64,000 bases of DNA. It comes from Chloroflexota bacterium. Lineage in GTDB: Bacteria > Chloroflexota > UBA11872 > VXNJ01. The stretch covers positions 558,001-622,000 of the forward strand of contig VXNJ01000001.1 of NCBI GenBank assembly GCA_009840625.1, given 5' to 3'. Below are positions 24,991 to 34,233 of this stretch, in pieces. Numbering within the stretch: position 1 is the stretch's first letter; the number at the start of each line of letters is the position of its first letter. The notes below the pieces were generated by a model. It did no database searches and was not told where the DNA came from. It saw only the letters and a program-made list of their open reading frames with translations. The position numbers and the translations under genes were made by a program.

Positions 24991-26766
24991 TCAGGCCGGC
25001 ACCTTGATCAAGTCAAGCTCTTCTGAAAAGGCGAACCATTCAAACGAAATTACGTCGGTCGGACATATCTGAACGCAAAGTCCGCAATTCGCGCACTTTG
25101 AATCGTCCTTGAGAATCAATGTCGCCTCGCTGGCCGCTTCGGAGTTGCGCTGGAAGTCGAGGCCTGCTCCGAATTCCTGGGCAAGCAGCGAATCCAGCCC
25201 CGCGCCGCTGGCGTCTTCAGGTCGGGTCAGCAGCAGGCAACCGGGCGGACAAACGTCCACGCAGTCCCCGCAGGTGATACAACGCGGGCTTTCGAACACC
25301 GTGTTCACGTTGCACTTGAGGCAGCGGCGGGCTTCGGCCTGCGCTTCGGTTGCGGTGAATCCGATGTCGACGACATCGAATGGCCCGCGCCGCGCCGGCG
25401 GAATAATCTCCGACTCCTGCGCGAGGGCGGTCAGGGAGCCGGTTACCGAAAAATCGGAATGCTCGACCGGGTGCATCCGCCCGTCGCGGCGCACCCCCAG
25501 GGATTGCCCCTGGATCAGCGCTTCGACGTCGGCTGCGGCGCGATGGCCGGCGGCAACCGCATAAACCACTCCCTCGTCGGCGTGCGGGGACTGGGCGGCG
25601 ATCACGTTATCGGGCAACTGGCTCAGCTCGGGGGTTTTTGGTGCTTCCAATTGCGAATGGCCCATCGGTAGGACCACCAGGTCGGCCGATAGCGAACCGC
25701 GCCCGGGCCCAAGTGGGACGCTCACTTGGCCCGACTCCTCGGACACCTCGTCCGGGAGGTGGCCGCTGATGATTTCGACGCCTTCGCGCCGGGCCTCGCG
25801 GGCGGCTTCAAGCGACCCGATGATGCGGTGCGCGACCATAGTCACGCCGACTGGGTTGCCCGCCATGCGCTGGATGCGAGCGGCGACCCGGGCGGCGTAA
25901 ATGGATCGGTTGCAACCACCGACTATGACGACTCGGCGGCCCACTTCGGCGGTCTGGCCGACACGCAGTCGCTCGACCAGTTCGGGTGCGGAGATGATCG
26001 GACCACCGGTGCCGCGGTACCACTGACCGGGGTCGCCCAGCGCCAGCACCACAGCGTCGTAATTTGCGGCCAACTCGGCAAGATCCAGCCCTTCGCCTAG
26101 CCGCATCCCGAATTGGACCTGAACCCCGGGCATTTCCAGAATTGCCGCGACTTCGGCTTCGATGACCGCGCGCGGCAGAACGAATTCCGGTATTCCCCGC
26201 AACATCATGCCACCGGCGCGGTCGGTAGCTTCAAAAACGTCGACCGCGTGCCCGAGCAGGGCGAGGTCGTGCGCCGCGGTCAGGCCGGCGGGGCCCGAAC
26301 CAACGACGGCGATTTGCGCCCCCGCCCGGCGTTGGTCGGCAAAGTTGCGCCGATATTGCGACAGCCCGAAGGCGGAAAATGCGGTCCTGGAGTTTTCCGG
26401 CGCCCGTTCGGGCGCTGCCAGGTCAAAGGGGCGCGTAGTCGGCCCCGCAACCTCGGCCGCAAAGCGCTGCAGCGGACCGATCGCGACGGGAGTATCGATG
26501 CTCCCGCGCCGACAAGCCGTCTCGCATGGAGCGGAGCAGGCGCTGCCACAGACGGCGGCGAACGGGTTCACCTGGCGGGCCATGTCCCATGCAGCCTGGT
26601 ACTCGCCGCGGGCGATCGCGGTGACCATTCCCCGCACATCGGTATCCAACGGGCAGGCGGCCTGACAGGCGATCTGCTCGCGGTAGTAATCGAGCCCGGG
26701 AAGCGTTACCCGCAGGCCGGTTTCATTGACAGCGCCGGTGGCGCCGGCGCTATCGGGGGGCGCCAT
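24991..26766 (-). CDS. FAD/Fe-S NAD(P)H oxidoreductase, GltD/NfnL-like, with C-terminal ferredoxin domain
   Basis: A 591-residue fusion. The N-terminal part has a Cys-rich Fe-S region (C34, C38, C73, C77, C81, C85) like the glutamate synthase small subunit. Next come an FAD-binding fold (VVGSGPAGLTAAHDLA near residue 155) and a second nucleotide-binding fold (VVIVGGCNRSIYAARVAAR). The C-terminus has CLKCN followed by two ferredoxin-type [4Fe-4S] motifs, CITCGDCVDVCP and CANCGLCVQICP. Such proteins move electrons between NAD(P)H and ferredoxin. It heads the b6/Rieske/cytochrome c operon, so it may feed the quinone pool or the complex directly. No glutamate synthase large subunit is nearby. Likely promoter upstream at 26810. 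Confidence 0.9.
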   Translation of the reverse strand: MAPPDSAGATGAVNETGLRVTLPGLDYYREQIACQAACPLDTDVRGMVTAIARGEYQAAWDMARQVNPFAAVCGSACSAPCETACRRGSIDTPVAIGPLQRFAAEVAGPTTRPFDLAAPERAPENSRTAFSAFGLSQYRRNFADQRRAGAQIAVVGSGPAGLTAAHDLALLGHAVDVFEATDRAGGMMLRGIPEFVLPRAVIEAEVAAILEMPGVQVQFGMRLGEGLDLAELAANYDAVVLALGDPGQWYRGTGGPIISAPELVERLRVGQTAEVGRRVVIVGGCNRSIYAARVAARIQRMAGNPVGVTMVAHRIIGSLEAAREARREGVEIISGHLPDEVSEESGQVSVPLGPGRGSLSADLVVLPMGHSQLEAPKTPELSQLPDNVIAAQSPHADEGVVYAVAAGHRAAADVEALIQGQSLGVRRDGRMHPVEHSDFSVTGSLTALAQESEIIPPARRGPFDVVDIGFTATEAQAEARRCLKCNVNTVFESPRCITCGDCVDVCPPGCLLLTRPEDASGAGLDSLLAQEFGAGLDFQRNSEAASEATLILKDDSKCANCGLCVQICPTDVISFEWFAFSEELDLIKVPA

Positions 26767-26809
26767 TGGTGGTAGGCAAATCCGGGGGCGGGCGGGTTAA
26801 CCAGCGGAT

Positions 26810-26815
26810 TTTATA
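26810..26815 (-). promoter_or_regulatory. Possible -10 element for the b6-type operon
   Basis: TATAAA read on the minus strand, 44 bases upstream of the flavoprotein start and in the only sizeable gap before that operon. No convincing -35 hexamer is found at the right distance, so support is weak. Confidence 0.25.
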
Positions 26816-26859
26816 TTGGGTGCCCGTTTTGACCGGCCGGCGCGACCCGCCAAGACGGA

Positions 26860-27600
26860 CTATCTGCCACCGCTCCATCCGGTCAGCGCCCGGGCGGCGG
26901 CGTGGGCGGCCCATTCCCGGCGATCGTCCAGTTGGGCCAATTCCTCCCGGTGCCCGCGACGGTCCAGCGCCCGCGCCAGCAGAAAGTCGGCAAATCCCGG
27001 GTTTTTGGGCAAGAGCGAACCGTGCAGATACGTACCAAAGACGTTTCCCGCTTGGGCACCCTCGGTTCCGTCTGCGGAATTGTTGCCGTGCCCGTACTCG
27101 ACTTTGGCCAAGGGGGCTTGCCCGGCGCCAAGATAGGTGCGGCCGCCGTGGTTTTCGAACCCGACCAGGATCTGTTCCCGCCAGCGGGCCGCCGCGTTAC
27201 CGATGCAGCGCGGCACTTCGGCGCCGGGGTGGACAGTCTCGACGTCAAGCAGACCGATGCCTTCGAGTACCGTTCCGCCTGCGTCGCGGTAACTGTGCCC
27301 CATCAATTGGTACCCACCGCAAACCGCCAGGACCACCACGCCGTCGTCGACGCAGCTTCGCAGCGCCGTTCCGGTCGAGGCCTTGAGGGCCTGGCTGGCC
27401 AGTACCTGCTGGCGGTCCTGGCCCCCGCCGATAAGGATTATGTCGACATCCTCTGGGCCGAACGGCAATCCGGCAGTCAAGGGAACTACCTCTGCGTCAA
27501 ATCCGCGCCAGCGACAGCGCTGGACAAGGCACTCGACATTGCCCCGGTCGGCGTAGATATTCATCAACTCCGGGAGCAGGTGTCCGATTCTGAGGTTCAT
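26860..27600 (-). CDS. gatD: Lipid II isoglutaminyl synthase, glutaminase subunit
   Basis: A 246-residue class I glutamine amidotransferase of the CobB/CobQ type. The nucleophile Cys lies in LAVCGGYQLMG and the catalytic His in YLHGSLLPKNP. ATG 27600 overlaps the murT stop by 4 bases and gives the conserved start (MNLRIGHLLPELMNIYADRGN region); an upstream in-frame start is unlikely. With MurT it amidates D-glutamate at position 2 of the peptidoglycan stem to isoglutamine. The small size and the pairing with MurT separate it from cobalamin enzymes. Confidence 0.92.
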   Translation of the reverse strand: MNLRIGHLLPELMNIYADRGNVECLVQRCRWRGFDAEVVPLTAGLPFGPEDVDIILIGGGQDRQQVLASQALKASTGTALRSCVDDGVVVLAVCGGYQLMGHSYRDAGGTVLEGIGLLDVETVHPGAEVPRCIGNAAARWREQILVGFENHGGRTYLGAGQAPLAKVEYGHGNNSADGTEGAQAGNVFGTYLHGSLLPKNPGFADFLLARALDRRGHREELAQLDDRREWAAHAAARALTGWSGGR

Positions 27601-28973
27601 CGCGCCTGCCAGTGCTGGTCGACGGCTCCCGAACGCAGGAGCCAACGCCGCAACTCGAGCATCGCGGTGTAAGTAGATAGCACCAGCAGCCGCTGCCCGC
27701 CAAGCTCCAACGCCGCGCGCAAGGCGGTCTCCACCGGGCCCTCGGCAACGGCGGCGGCTCGGTGTCCGGCGTATTTGAGCCGCAGGGCCATGTCGGCGGC
27801 TCGCGAACCTCCGGTAACCAGCTGGCGCGGACCCATCTCGGAAAAGTTGACGTCCCAGATCCAGGAGACGTCCTCGCCGTCGGCGGGTCGATCGTTCAAG
27901 AGCAACAGCAGGTCGTAGTTCTCTTTCGGCAAGGTGCGGACCAGCTCGTTGGCGCCGGTCGGATTCTTCATTAGCAGCAGGGTGATTTCGACGCCGTCCA
28001 ATTCAACCTGTTCGGCCCGACCGAACCTCGGCCCGACCTCGGCAATCACGGCGGCCGAGCTTTCGACCGGATACCCCAGGGCGTGGGCGGCGGCCAACCC
28101 GGCCAGCAGGTTGTAGGCATTAAAAGTCCCGGGCAGGGAGCTGTTAATGGTCACCGACCCCCCGTTGACGCGGCATTCGAGCGAAATGCCCGACAAATCG
28201 GCCCGCAGAACCTTCCCGCTAATTTCCGGGGAGCGGTGGGCAAACCCGCAGTCCGGGCACTGGAAGCGGCCCAGGTGCGAGTAGGCCACGCCCGAGTAAT
28301 GCAGCGGTCCAAGGCACTCGGGGCAGAGCGTCGAATCGGCCCATTCATCGGGTTCGGCGCTCGAATCGGAAACGTCCAGACCGAATCCAACCACCCGGCC
28401 CCGATAGGACTCGGCTATGTGGGCCAGGACGGGATCGTCCCGGTTGAGAACCAGCACGGGGCGCGGTTCGCAGTCGGCCAGCGAGGCGGCGAAACCGCGG
28501 CCCAACGCGTCCAGTTCGCCATAGCGGTCGAGCTGGTCCCGGAACAGGTTCGTTAGTACCACCGCGCGCGGCCCGATCCGGACCAGACTGGCGATCAACT
28601 GCGCTTCGTCGAGTTCGAGCACCCCCAGCGAGTCCCGGCGCCAGCGCGCCCGGCCGCGCAGGTCGACCCGTTCCAGCAGGTGCGAAAGCAGGCCGCGGGC
28701 CAGATTCGATCCCGACGGGTTGCTGACCACCGGATCATCGCCGGCCCTGGCGATTTCGGCCACCAGCCCGGTCACAGTGGTCTTGCCGTTGGTCCCGGAA
28801 ACCAGGATCGTGCCGCCACCGAGATCGCCGATTAGCGCGTAGAGCAGGTCGGGGTCGATCGTTGCGGCCACCAGACCCGGCAGTGCAGAACCGCCGCGCC
28901 GGGCGATTCTGCGCACCGCCGCGCGACTGAGGCGCGCCGCCGCGACCGCGGCGATTCGGCGCGGACCGGGCAC
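27597..28973 (-). CDS. murT: Lipid II isoglutaminyl synthase, Mur-ligase-like subunit
   Basis: A 458-residue protein with a Mur-ligase ATP-binding loop (SGTNGKTTVTGLVAE), a central domain with an inserted four-Cys zinc ribbon (CPEC near residue 218, CPDC near 240) that is diagnostic of MurT, and the C-terminal DUF1727 domain. It activates the D-Glu carboxylate with ATP for amidation by GatD. Start is GTG 28973. It follows the PepF gene by 13 bases and is coupled to gatD. Confidence 0.93.
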   Translation of the reverse strand: MPGPRRIAAVAAARLSRAAVRRIARRGGSALPGLVAATIDPDLLYALIGDLGGGTILVSGTNGKTTVTGLVAEIARAGDDPVVSNPSGSNLARGLLSHLLERVDLRGRARWRRDSLGVLELDEAQLIASLVRIGPRAVVLTNLFRDQLDRYGELDALGRGFAASLADCEPRPVLVLNRDDPVLAHIAESYRGRVVGFGLDVSDSSAEPDEWADSTLCPECLGPLHYSGVAYSHLGRFQCPDCGFAHRSPEISGKVLRADLSGISLECRVNGGSVTINSSLPGTFNAYNLLAGLAAAHALGYPVESSAAVIAEVGPRFGRAEQVELDGVEITLLLMKNPTGANELVRTLPKENYDLLLLLNDRPADGEDVSWIWDVNFSEMGPRQLVTGGSRAADMALRLKYAGHRAAAVAEGPVETALRAALELGGQRLLVLSTYTAMLELRRWLLRSGAVDQHWQAR

Positions 28974-28986
28974 CTATGACCCGTCC

Positions 28987-30798
28987 CTAGTCGCGGCCGG
29001 CCGCCAGGGCCTCGGCTTCATCGATCATGTCTCCGATGAGCGCCAGCCCGCGCTGCCAGAGCCTGGGGTCGTCGAGATCCACGCCCAAGGGTGCGACCAG
29101 GTCCCTCGGCGAGGCTGAGCCACCCCGCCGCAACATCTCCAGGTAGCCGGGCACAAAGTCGGGTCCCTGCCGGCGATAGGTGGCGTACAGGGCCAGGACG
29201 AGCAGGTGGCCGAAGCTGTAGGCGTAGGTATAGAAGGGGGTGTGGATGAAGTGCGGGATGTAGCTCCACCAGGACTCGTAGTCCGGGGTGAGTTCGACCA
29301 CGTCGCCGTGCATCGGCGCATTCGCATCCATCCAAAGTTCGCCAATGCGTTCGGTGCTGAGTTCCCCCTCGCTGCGCCGGGCGGCGTGGGCGGCGCGTTC
29401 GAATTGGGTCAGGACGATCTGCCGGAACACGGTGGCGAAGGAATCCTCGATCTTGCCCGCCAGTAGCGAAAGCCGCTCGCCGGCGTCGCGGCTGCCCTCC
29501 AGCAGGCGATAGAAGACGATCATCTCCCCGAACACCGAGGCGGTCTCGGCCATCGTCAGCGGGGTGTGCGATTGCAAGTACCCCACATCGCGGGCCAGGT
29601 ACTGGTGAATCCCGTGCCCGAGTTCGTGGGCCACGGTCATCACGTCGCGAGCGCGGTCGGTGTAATTGCAAAGGATGTAGGGATGCGCGTCGGCCGGACC
29701 GCCGGCCGAGAACGCACCGCCGCGCTTGCCGTTGCGCAGCTCGGCATCGATCCAGGAATGCTCGAAGAACATTTCGACGACCTCGCCCGCCCGGGGGTCG
29801 AAGGCGGCGTAGCTGTCGGTGACCATCTGGCGGCAGCGGTCCCATGACCAGCGCCCGTCCTGTTGCTCCAGCGGGGCATAGCGATCGTAGTCGTAGAGCT
29901 TCTCAAGCCCCAGCAGCCGGGTCTTTAGTCGGTAGTAGCGCTGCACCATTCCATTGGCGCCCGCGCAAGCGTCAATCAACGCGTCGACTGATTCCTGCGA
30001 TATCTCGTTGGCCAGGTTGCGCGCCTGCATCGGGTGCCCTCGGGAACGCAACTGGTCATCGACGTTGTGATCTTGCAGCAACACATTGAATATGTATGTG
30101 AGCACCTTGGAATTGGAGCGCAGCGTCACGGTCAAGGCCCGGGCGGCCGCGCGCCGCACCTCGCGGTCGTGGTCGTGGAGCAGGGCGAGCGTGGCCGACT
30201 CATTGAGCCGCTGGGGTCCCGACGGCAGTTCGACGTCGCACTCCAGGCCGCTGGTTATCTCGTCAAATAGGCGCTTGAAAGCCCGCGAACCGGTGTTCGA
30301 TTTCTGCTCTAGAGCTTCTTCGACCGGACGGTCCAGCACATGCGGGCGAAAAGCCAGACCCTTGCGCAAAAAGTGGGCGAAGCGGCCGGCGGCCGGGTCG
30401 GTGATTATGGGTTCGGTGTGATCGTCGGGCAGGGCGAGCCATTCGAGTTCGAAGAATAGGAGTCCCGCCCGGACCTGCGAATTGGCCTCGGCCGTCCTGG
30501 CGACCAACGCCCCGTTTGCGGGATCGGAGCTATCGGCCGCGTGCAGCAGGTGGGCGAAGATCAACGGACGGTCGGCCAACTGGCTGAGATCTTCGAGCTC
30601 GGCGAGCGCGTCCCGCATCGCCGGCGCGTCTAGCTCGGCGACTCGGCCCTCGTAACGGTTTCGGAATTCCGTGGCGCGCTCGCCGGCGCGGGCGATGTCG
30701 GCATCCAACTGCGGGTCCGCCGGGCCCGCGTAAAGGTCCGCGAGGTCCCAGGCTACGCCGTCGGCACTGCTGACGGCGGCTGCGGCGGGCGTGGACAT
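28987..30798 (-). CDS. pepF: Oligoendopeptidase F-type M3 metallopeptidase
   Basis: A 603-residue cytosolic peptidase. The zinc site is HELGHGIHQYL with the usual third ligand Glu in the downstream helix (TASVFGEMIVF). ATG 30798 was chosen because it begins a typical PepF N-terminus (VAWDLADLYAG); a longer frame to 31005 would run across the metG region. Degrades short peptides. First gene of the pepF-murT-gatD unit, divergent from metG. Confidence 0.92.
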   Translation of the reverse strand: MSTPAAAAVSSADGVAWDLADLYAGPADPQLDADIARAGERATEFRNRYEGRVAELDAPAMRDALAELEDLSQLADRPLIFAHLLHAADSSDPANGALVARTAEANSQVRAGLLFFELEWLALPDDHTEPIITDPAAGRFAHFLRKGLAFRPHVLDRPVEEALEQKSNTGSRAFKRLFDEITSGLECDVELPSGPQRLNESATLALLHDHDREVRRAAARALTVTLRSNSKVLTYIFNVLLQDHNVDDQLRSRGHPMQARNLANEISQESVDALIDACAGANGMVQRYYRLKTRLLGLEKLYDYDRYAPLEQQDGRWSWDRCRQMVTDSYAAFDPRAGEVVEMFFEHSWIDAELRNGKRGGAFSAGGPADAHPYILCNYTDRARDVMTVAHELGHGIHQYLARDVGYLQSHTPLTMAETASVFGEMIVFYRLLEGSRDAGERLSLLAGKIEDSFATVFRQIVLTQFERAAHAARRSEGELSTERIGELWMDANAPMHGDVVELTPDYESWWSYIPHFIHTPFYTYAYSFGHLLVLALYATYRRQGPDFVPGYLEMLRRGGSASPRDLVAPLGVDLDDPRLWQRGLALIGDMIDEAEALAAGRD

Positions 30799-30938
30799 GC
30801 GGTGCCTCGAATCTGGGTAAGCGTTCGCTGGATGAAAGCATTGCCGGGGCGATGCGGTGGGGCCGCCCCGGTCGATTTTGCGCCCGCACGGGGATAATTG
30901 CCGCGAGCGCGCCCCTTTTTCCCCGTCCCGGCGGTGCA

Positions 30939-32471
30939 ATGCCCAGTTTCTACCAAGCTTGTGCGATCGACTACCCCAACGGGAACCCGCATCTTGGCCA
31001 CGCATTTGAAAAGATCGGCGCCGACTGCCAGGCGCGGTTCAAGCGCCTCAAGGGATTCGACGTGTTCTTCTCCACCGGGGTGGACGAGAACAGCCTCAAC
31101 GTTGCCCGCACGGCGGCCGCGGCCGGCCTTGACGCGCGCGAATTCATCGACTCGATGTCGCCCCGGTTCGCCGCGCTGTGGGAGCACCTCGACGTTTCGG
31201 CCAGCGCCTTTATCCGCACAACCGAACCGCGTCACCACCAGGCCGCGCAGGAGTTCTTCCGCCGCGCCCAAGCCCGCGGCGACATCTACAGCGACCGGTA
31301 CGAAGGCTGGTACTGTCTTTCGTGCGAGAACTATTACGCCGAGGACGAACTGGTCGAAGGCGTTTGCCCGATCCACCGGCGGGCGCCGGAATGGCTGGCC
31401 GAGGAAAACTACTTCTTCGCCCTTACCGGGTACCAGGAGCGATTGCGGACGCACTTCCTGGACAACCCGGATTTCGTGATTCCGCGCTCACGCTACAACG
31501 AAATGCTGGCCCTGATAGAGGGCGGGCTCAAGGACTTTTCGGTCTCACGCCATCGCGCCGACTGGGGAATCCCGACCCCGGACGACCCCGACCACGTTAT
31601 CTATGTCTGGTTTGACGCGCTGATCAATTACGCAACCGTCGTCGGGTTCACCAGCGACGACGAAGCCTTCCGGCGCTGGTGGCCGTGCGACGCCCAGGTC
31701 ATCGGCAAGGACATCCTGCGCTTTCACGCCATCTACTGGCCGGCCATGCTCTGGTCCTGCGGTCTGGAACCGCCAGCCAAGATCGTCTCGCACGGGTTCA
31801 TCGACATGGCCGGCGAGAAGTTGAGCAAATCGCGCGGCAACGTTATCGACCCCTACGACGTGACCGAGTACTACGGAGTCGATCCGCTCCGCTACTACTT
31901 GCTGCGCGAGATGCGTTTTCTGCTGGACGGTAGTTTTCGTCGTGAGACCCTGCACTCGCGTTACAACCACGATCTCGGCAACGACCTTGGCAACCTGCTG
32001 AATCGCTGCGTGGCGATGATCTCCCGCTACTGCGACGGGGTTCTGCCACAACCGGGCGAGGCCGCTGACGAAGATGCCGAGCTGCAGTCCGCGGCCAGGT
32101 CCGCGTGGTCGGACGCCGAACGGCACTACGCCGCCTGGGAGTTTTCCGAGGCCCTCGAATCGGCCTGGCGGTTCATCGCCGCCGCAAATCGCTATGTCGA
32201 CCAGACCCAACCGTTCAGACTGGCCAGGGATCCCGCTGCCGGGGGGCGCGTGGGCACGATCCTCTATCACCTGGCCGACTGCCTGCGCCAGATTGCGGTC
32301 CTGGTTTATCCCGCTATGCCAGGGGTGGGGGAACGCATATCCTCCCAACTCGGCTGCCCCGGCCCCGGGCAGGTTAGCTGGGACGAATCCGCGCGCTGGT
32401 CGACGATTTCACCCGGCAATCCGGTTCCCGGGGGTCGGCCGCTATTCCCACGGCTTGACATGCTCGACTAG
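30939..32471 (+). CDS. metG: Methionyl-tRNA synthetase
   Basis: A 510-residue class I synthetase. The HIGH motif appears as H18-L-G-H21, KMSKS as K294-L-S-K-S298, and one zinc knuckle as WYCLSCENYY with a following CPIH. ATG 30939 fits the family start (FYQACAIDYPNGNPHLGH). It is the short form, without the C-terminal tRNA-binding domain. It opens a six-gene plus-strand run to murE, with tight spacing throughout. Confidence 0.95.
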   Translation: MPSFYQACAIDYPNGNPHLGHAFEKIGADCQARFKRLKGFDVFFSTGVDENSLNVARTAAAAGLDAREFIDSMSPRFAALWEHLDVSASAFIRTTEPRHHQAAQEFFRRAQARGDIYSDRYEGWYCLSCENYYAEDELVEGVCPIHRRAPEWLAEENYFFALTGYQERLRTHFLDNPDFVIPRSRYNEMLALIEGGLKDFSVSRHRADWGIPTPDDPDHVIYVWFDALINYATVVGFTSDDEAFRRWWPCDAQVIGKDILRFHAIYWPAMLWSCGLEPPAKIVSHGFIDMAGEKLSKSRGNVIDPYDVTEYYGVDPLRYYLLREMRFLLDGSFRRETLHSRYNHDLGNDLGNLLNRCVAMISRYCDGVLPQPGEAADEDAELQSAARSAWSDAERHYAAWEFSEALESAWRFIAAANRYVDQTQPFRLARDPAAGGRVGTILYHLADCLRQIAVLVYPAMPGVGERISSQLGCPGPGQVSWDESARWSTISPGNPVPGGRPLFPRLDMLD

Positions 32472-32476
32472 GGTTC

Positions 32477-33259
32477 GTGTCGCCATTGCTGTTCGACTCG
32501 CACTGCCACCTCAACCACGACGCTTTCGGCGCGGATCTGCCGGAGGTGATCGGGCGGGCCCGGGACGCAGGCGTGGGACGCCTGCTGGTGCCGGGATTCG
32601 ACCTGGAATCTTCAATTAAGGCGATTGCGTTGGCGCGCAACGACGATTCAATTAGCGCCGCCGCCGCCGTTCACCCTTATTCGGCGGCCGAACTTGACTC
32701 GGACGCCAAGTCACGCCTGGCGGAAATCTGGGCATCTGGCGCGGCGGTCGCTGTCGGCGAGATCGGTCTCGACTTCGCCGGGCGCGGTTATCCGGAACCC
32801 GAGGTCCAGAGTGAAGCGTTCGCCTGGCAGCTCGACCAGGCCGAGCGGCTGGGACTGCCGGTCATCATCCATCAGCGCCGGTCCGCGGCCGCGATTCTGG
32901 AGCAGCTTGCCGGACGCCGCATCACCGGCGTCATGCACTGCTGGAGTCTCGGCCCGGAGGACCTTGACCGGTTCCTGGAACTTGGCCTGTACGTCTCGTT
33001 CGCCGGGTTGCTGACCTTCAAATCCGCCGAACCGGTTCGGGCCGCGGCGACGCTGGTCCCGGACGGACGCCTGCTGGTGGAAACCGACGCACCCTACCTG
33101 GTCCCGCGTGGTGCGCGTTCGGGGCGCCGCAACGAGCCCGCCAACCTGCCGTTGACGATCGATTTGCTGGCCCGCCTGCGGCATTCCGCCAGAGATGAAG
33201 TCGCGGCCCTATGCGCGGAAAACGCGCGGGCCTTGTTCGACCTGCCCGACGCTGCATGA
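32477..33259 (+). CDS. tatD: TatD-family metal-dependent hydrolase
   Basis: A 260-residue TIM-barrel hydrolase beginning at GTG 32477, five bases after metG. Metal and catalytic residues are visible: DSHCHLN at the N-terminus, GEIGLDF, IIHQRR, MHCWSL and ETDAPYL. TatD proteins are 3'-5' DNA exonucleases and putative deacylases. metG-tatD adjacency is common in bacteria. The stop overlaps the next start by 4 bases. Confidence 0.93.
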   Translation: MSPLLFDSHCHLNHDAFGADLPEVIGRARDAGVGRLLVPGFDLESSIKAIALARNDDSISAAAAVHPYSAAELDSDAKSRLAEIWASGAAVAVGEIGLDFAGRGYPEPEVQSEAFAWQLDQAERLGLPVIIHQRRSAAAILEQLAGRRITGVMHCWSLGPEDLDRFLELGLYVSFAGLLTFKSAEPVRAAATLVPDGRLLVETDAPYLVPRGARSGRRNEPANLPLTIDLLARLRHSARDEVAALCAENARALFDLPDAA

Positions 33260-34233
33260 GCAAGCTTTCGCTGGAAAGCATCGCCGCCCCGGTCGAACCC
33301 TGGCTGGATCGGGTTAACTCGCGACTGGACCAGCTCTGCGACGACGAACCTTCGCCGATGATCGCGGCCGTGTTACAGAACCTATTCGATGCCCCCGCCA
33401 AGCGCTTGCGGCCGCTGTTGGTGCTCCTGTCGGCCGGGGCGTTCGGGCGACTCGACGAGCGGTCGGTGGTACTCGCCTGCGGTGTCGAGTGCCTGCATAC
33501 GGCGACCCTGATTCACGACGACGTGGTCGACTCCTCGGCCACCCGCCGCGGACGCGAGACCGTGCACACGATGTGGTCCGAGGGGATCGCGATCCTGGCC
33601 GGGGATTTCATGTTCGCACTCTCGGCCGAAATGGTGGCGAGCCTCCGCCGCCCATCGGTCGTATCCAAGTTCGCCGACGCCATCATGCAGATGTCGCGGG
33701 CCGAATTGCATTCGCCCGATCTCGACGATGGCGCGGCGGCAGCGCAGGCCGACTACCTGACCAAGATCGAGGGCAAGACCGCCGCTCTGATCGGACTTTG
33801 CGCCAGCGCCGCCGCCGACCTGGCCGAACGTCCGTCCCAGCAGCAGGAGCGGATGCGGCAGCTGGGAGTCGCCCTCGGACTGGCATTCCAGATTTGCGAT
33901 GACGTCCTTGACCTTCGCGGCGATCCCGATTTGACCGGCAAGCCGGCCGGCGGTGACCTGCTGCAGGCCCAGCTGACGCTGCCGATCCTGGTGCACCTGG
34001 GCATGGTTCCCGGCGGCGAAGTTGCCAGCTTTTACGACGGTCGCAAGGCACGCCCCGACCGGATTCCGCTGGCGCTGGCCGAAATCGGCTGCAGCGGCGC
34101 GCTGGATGCGGCGGTAGCCAAGGCCCGGGATCTCGCCGCCGAGGCCCGCGCCCAACTTGACCATCTGCCGGACAATGAATTCAGAAGTGCGATATCCGAC
34201 CTGACCGAATTCGTAGTTGACCGAGTCCGCTGA
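33256..34233 (+). CDS. Polyprenyl diphosphate synthase
   Basis: A 325-residue all-helical prenyltransferase. The first Asp-rich motif is DDVVD (in LIHDDVVDSSATRRG) and the second is DDVLD (CDDVLDLRGD). ATG 33256 overlaps the tatD stop. Product chain length cannot be read safely. Immediately downstream is a menaquinone methyltransferase, so it most likely makes the menaquinone side chain (HepT/HepPP-like) and not the undecaprenyl carrier, which uses a different family. Confidence 0.9.
   Translation: MSKLSLESIAAPVEPWLDRVNSRLDQLCDDEPSPMIAAVLQNLFDAPAKRLRPLLVLLSAGAFGRLDERSVVLACGVECLHTATLIHDDVVDSSATRRGRETVHTMWSEGIAILAGDFMFALSAEMVASLRRPSVVSKFADAIMQMSRAELHSPDLDDGAAAAQADYLTKIEGKTAALIGLCASAAADLAERPSQQQERMRQLGVALGLAFQICDDVLDLRGDPDLTGKPAGGDLLQAQLTLPILVHLGMVPGGEVASFYDGRKARPDRIPLALAEIGCSGALDAAVAKARDLAAEARAQLDHLPDNEFRSAISDLTEFVVDRVR

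Noticed and set aside
30799-31005. Extended N-terminus for PepF
   Set aside because: It would overlap the metG start region and shows no family similarity; ATG 30798 begins the conserved part.
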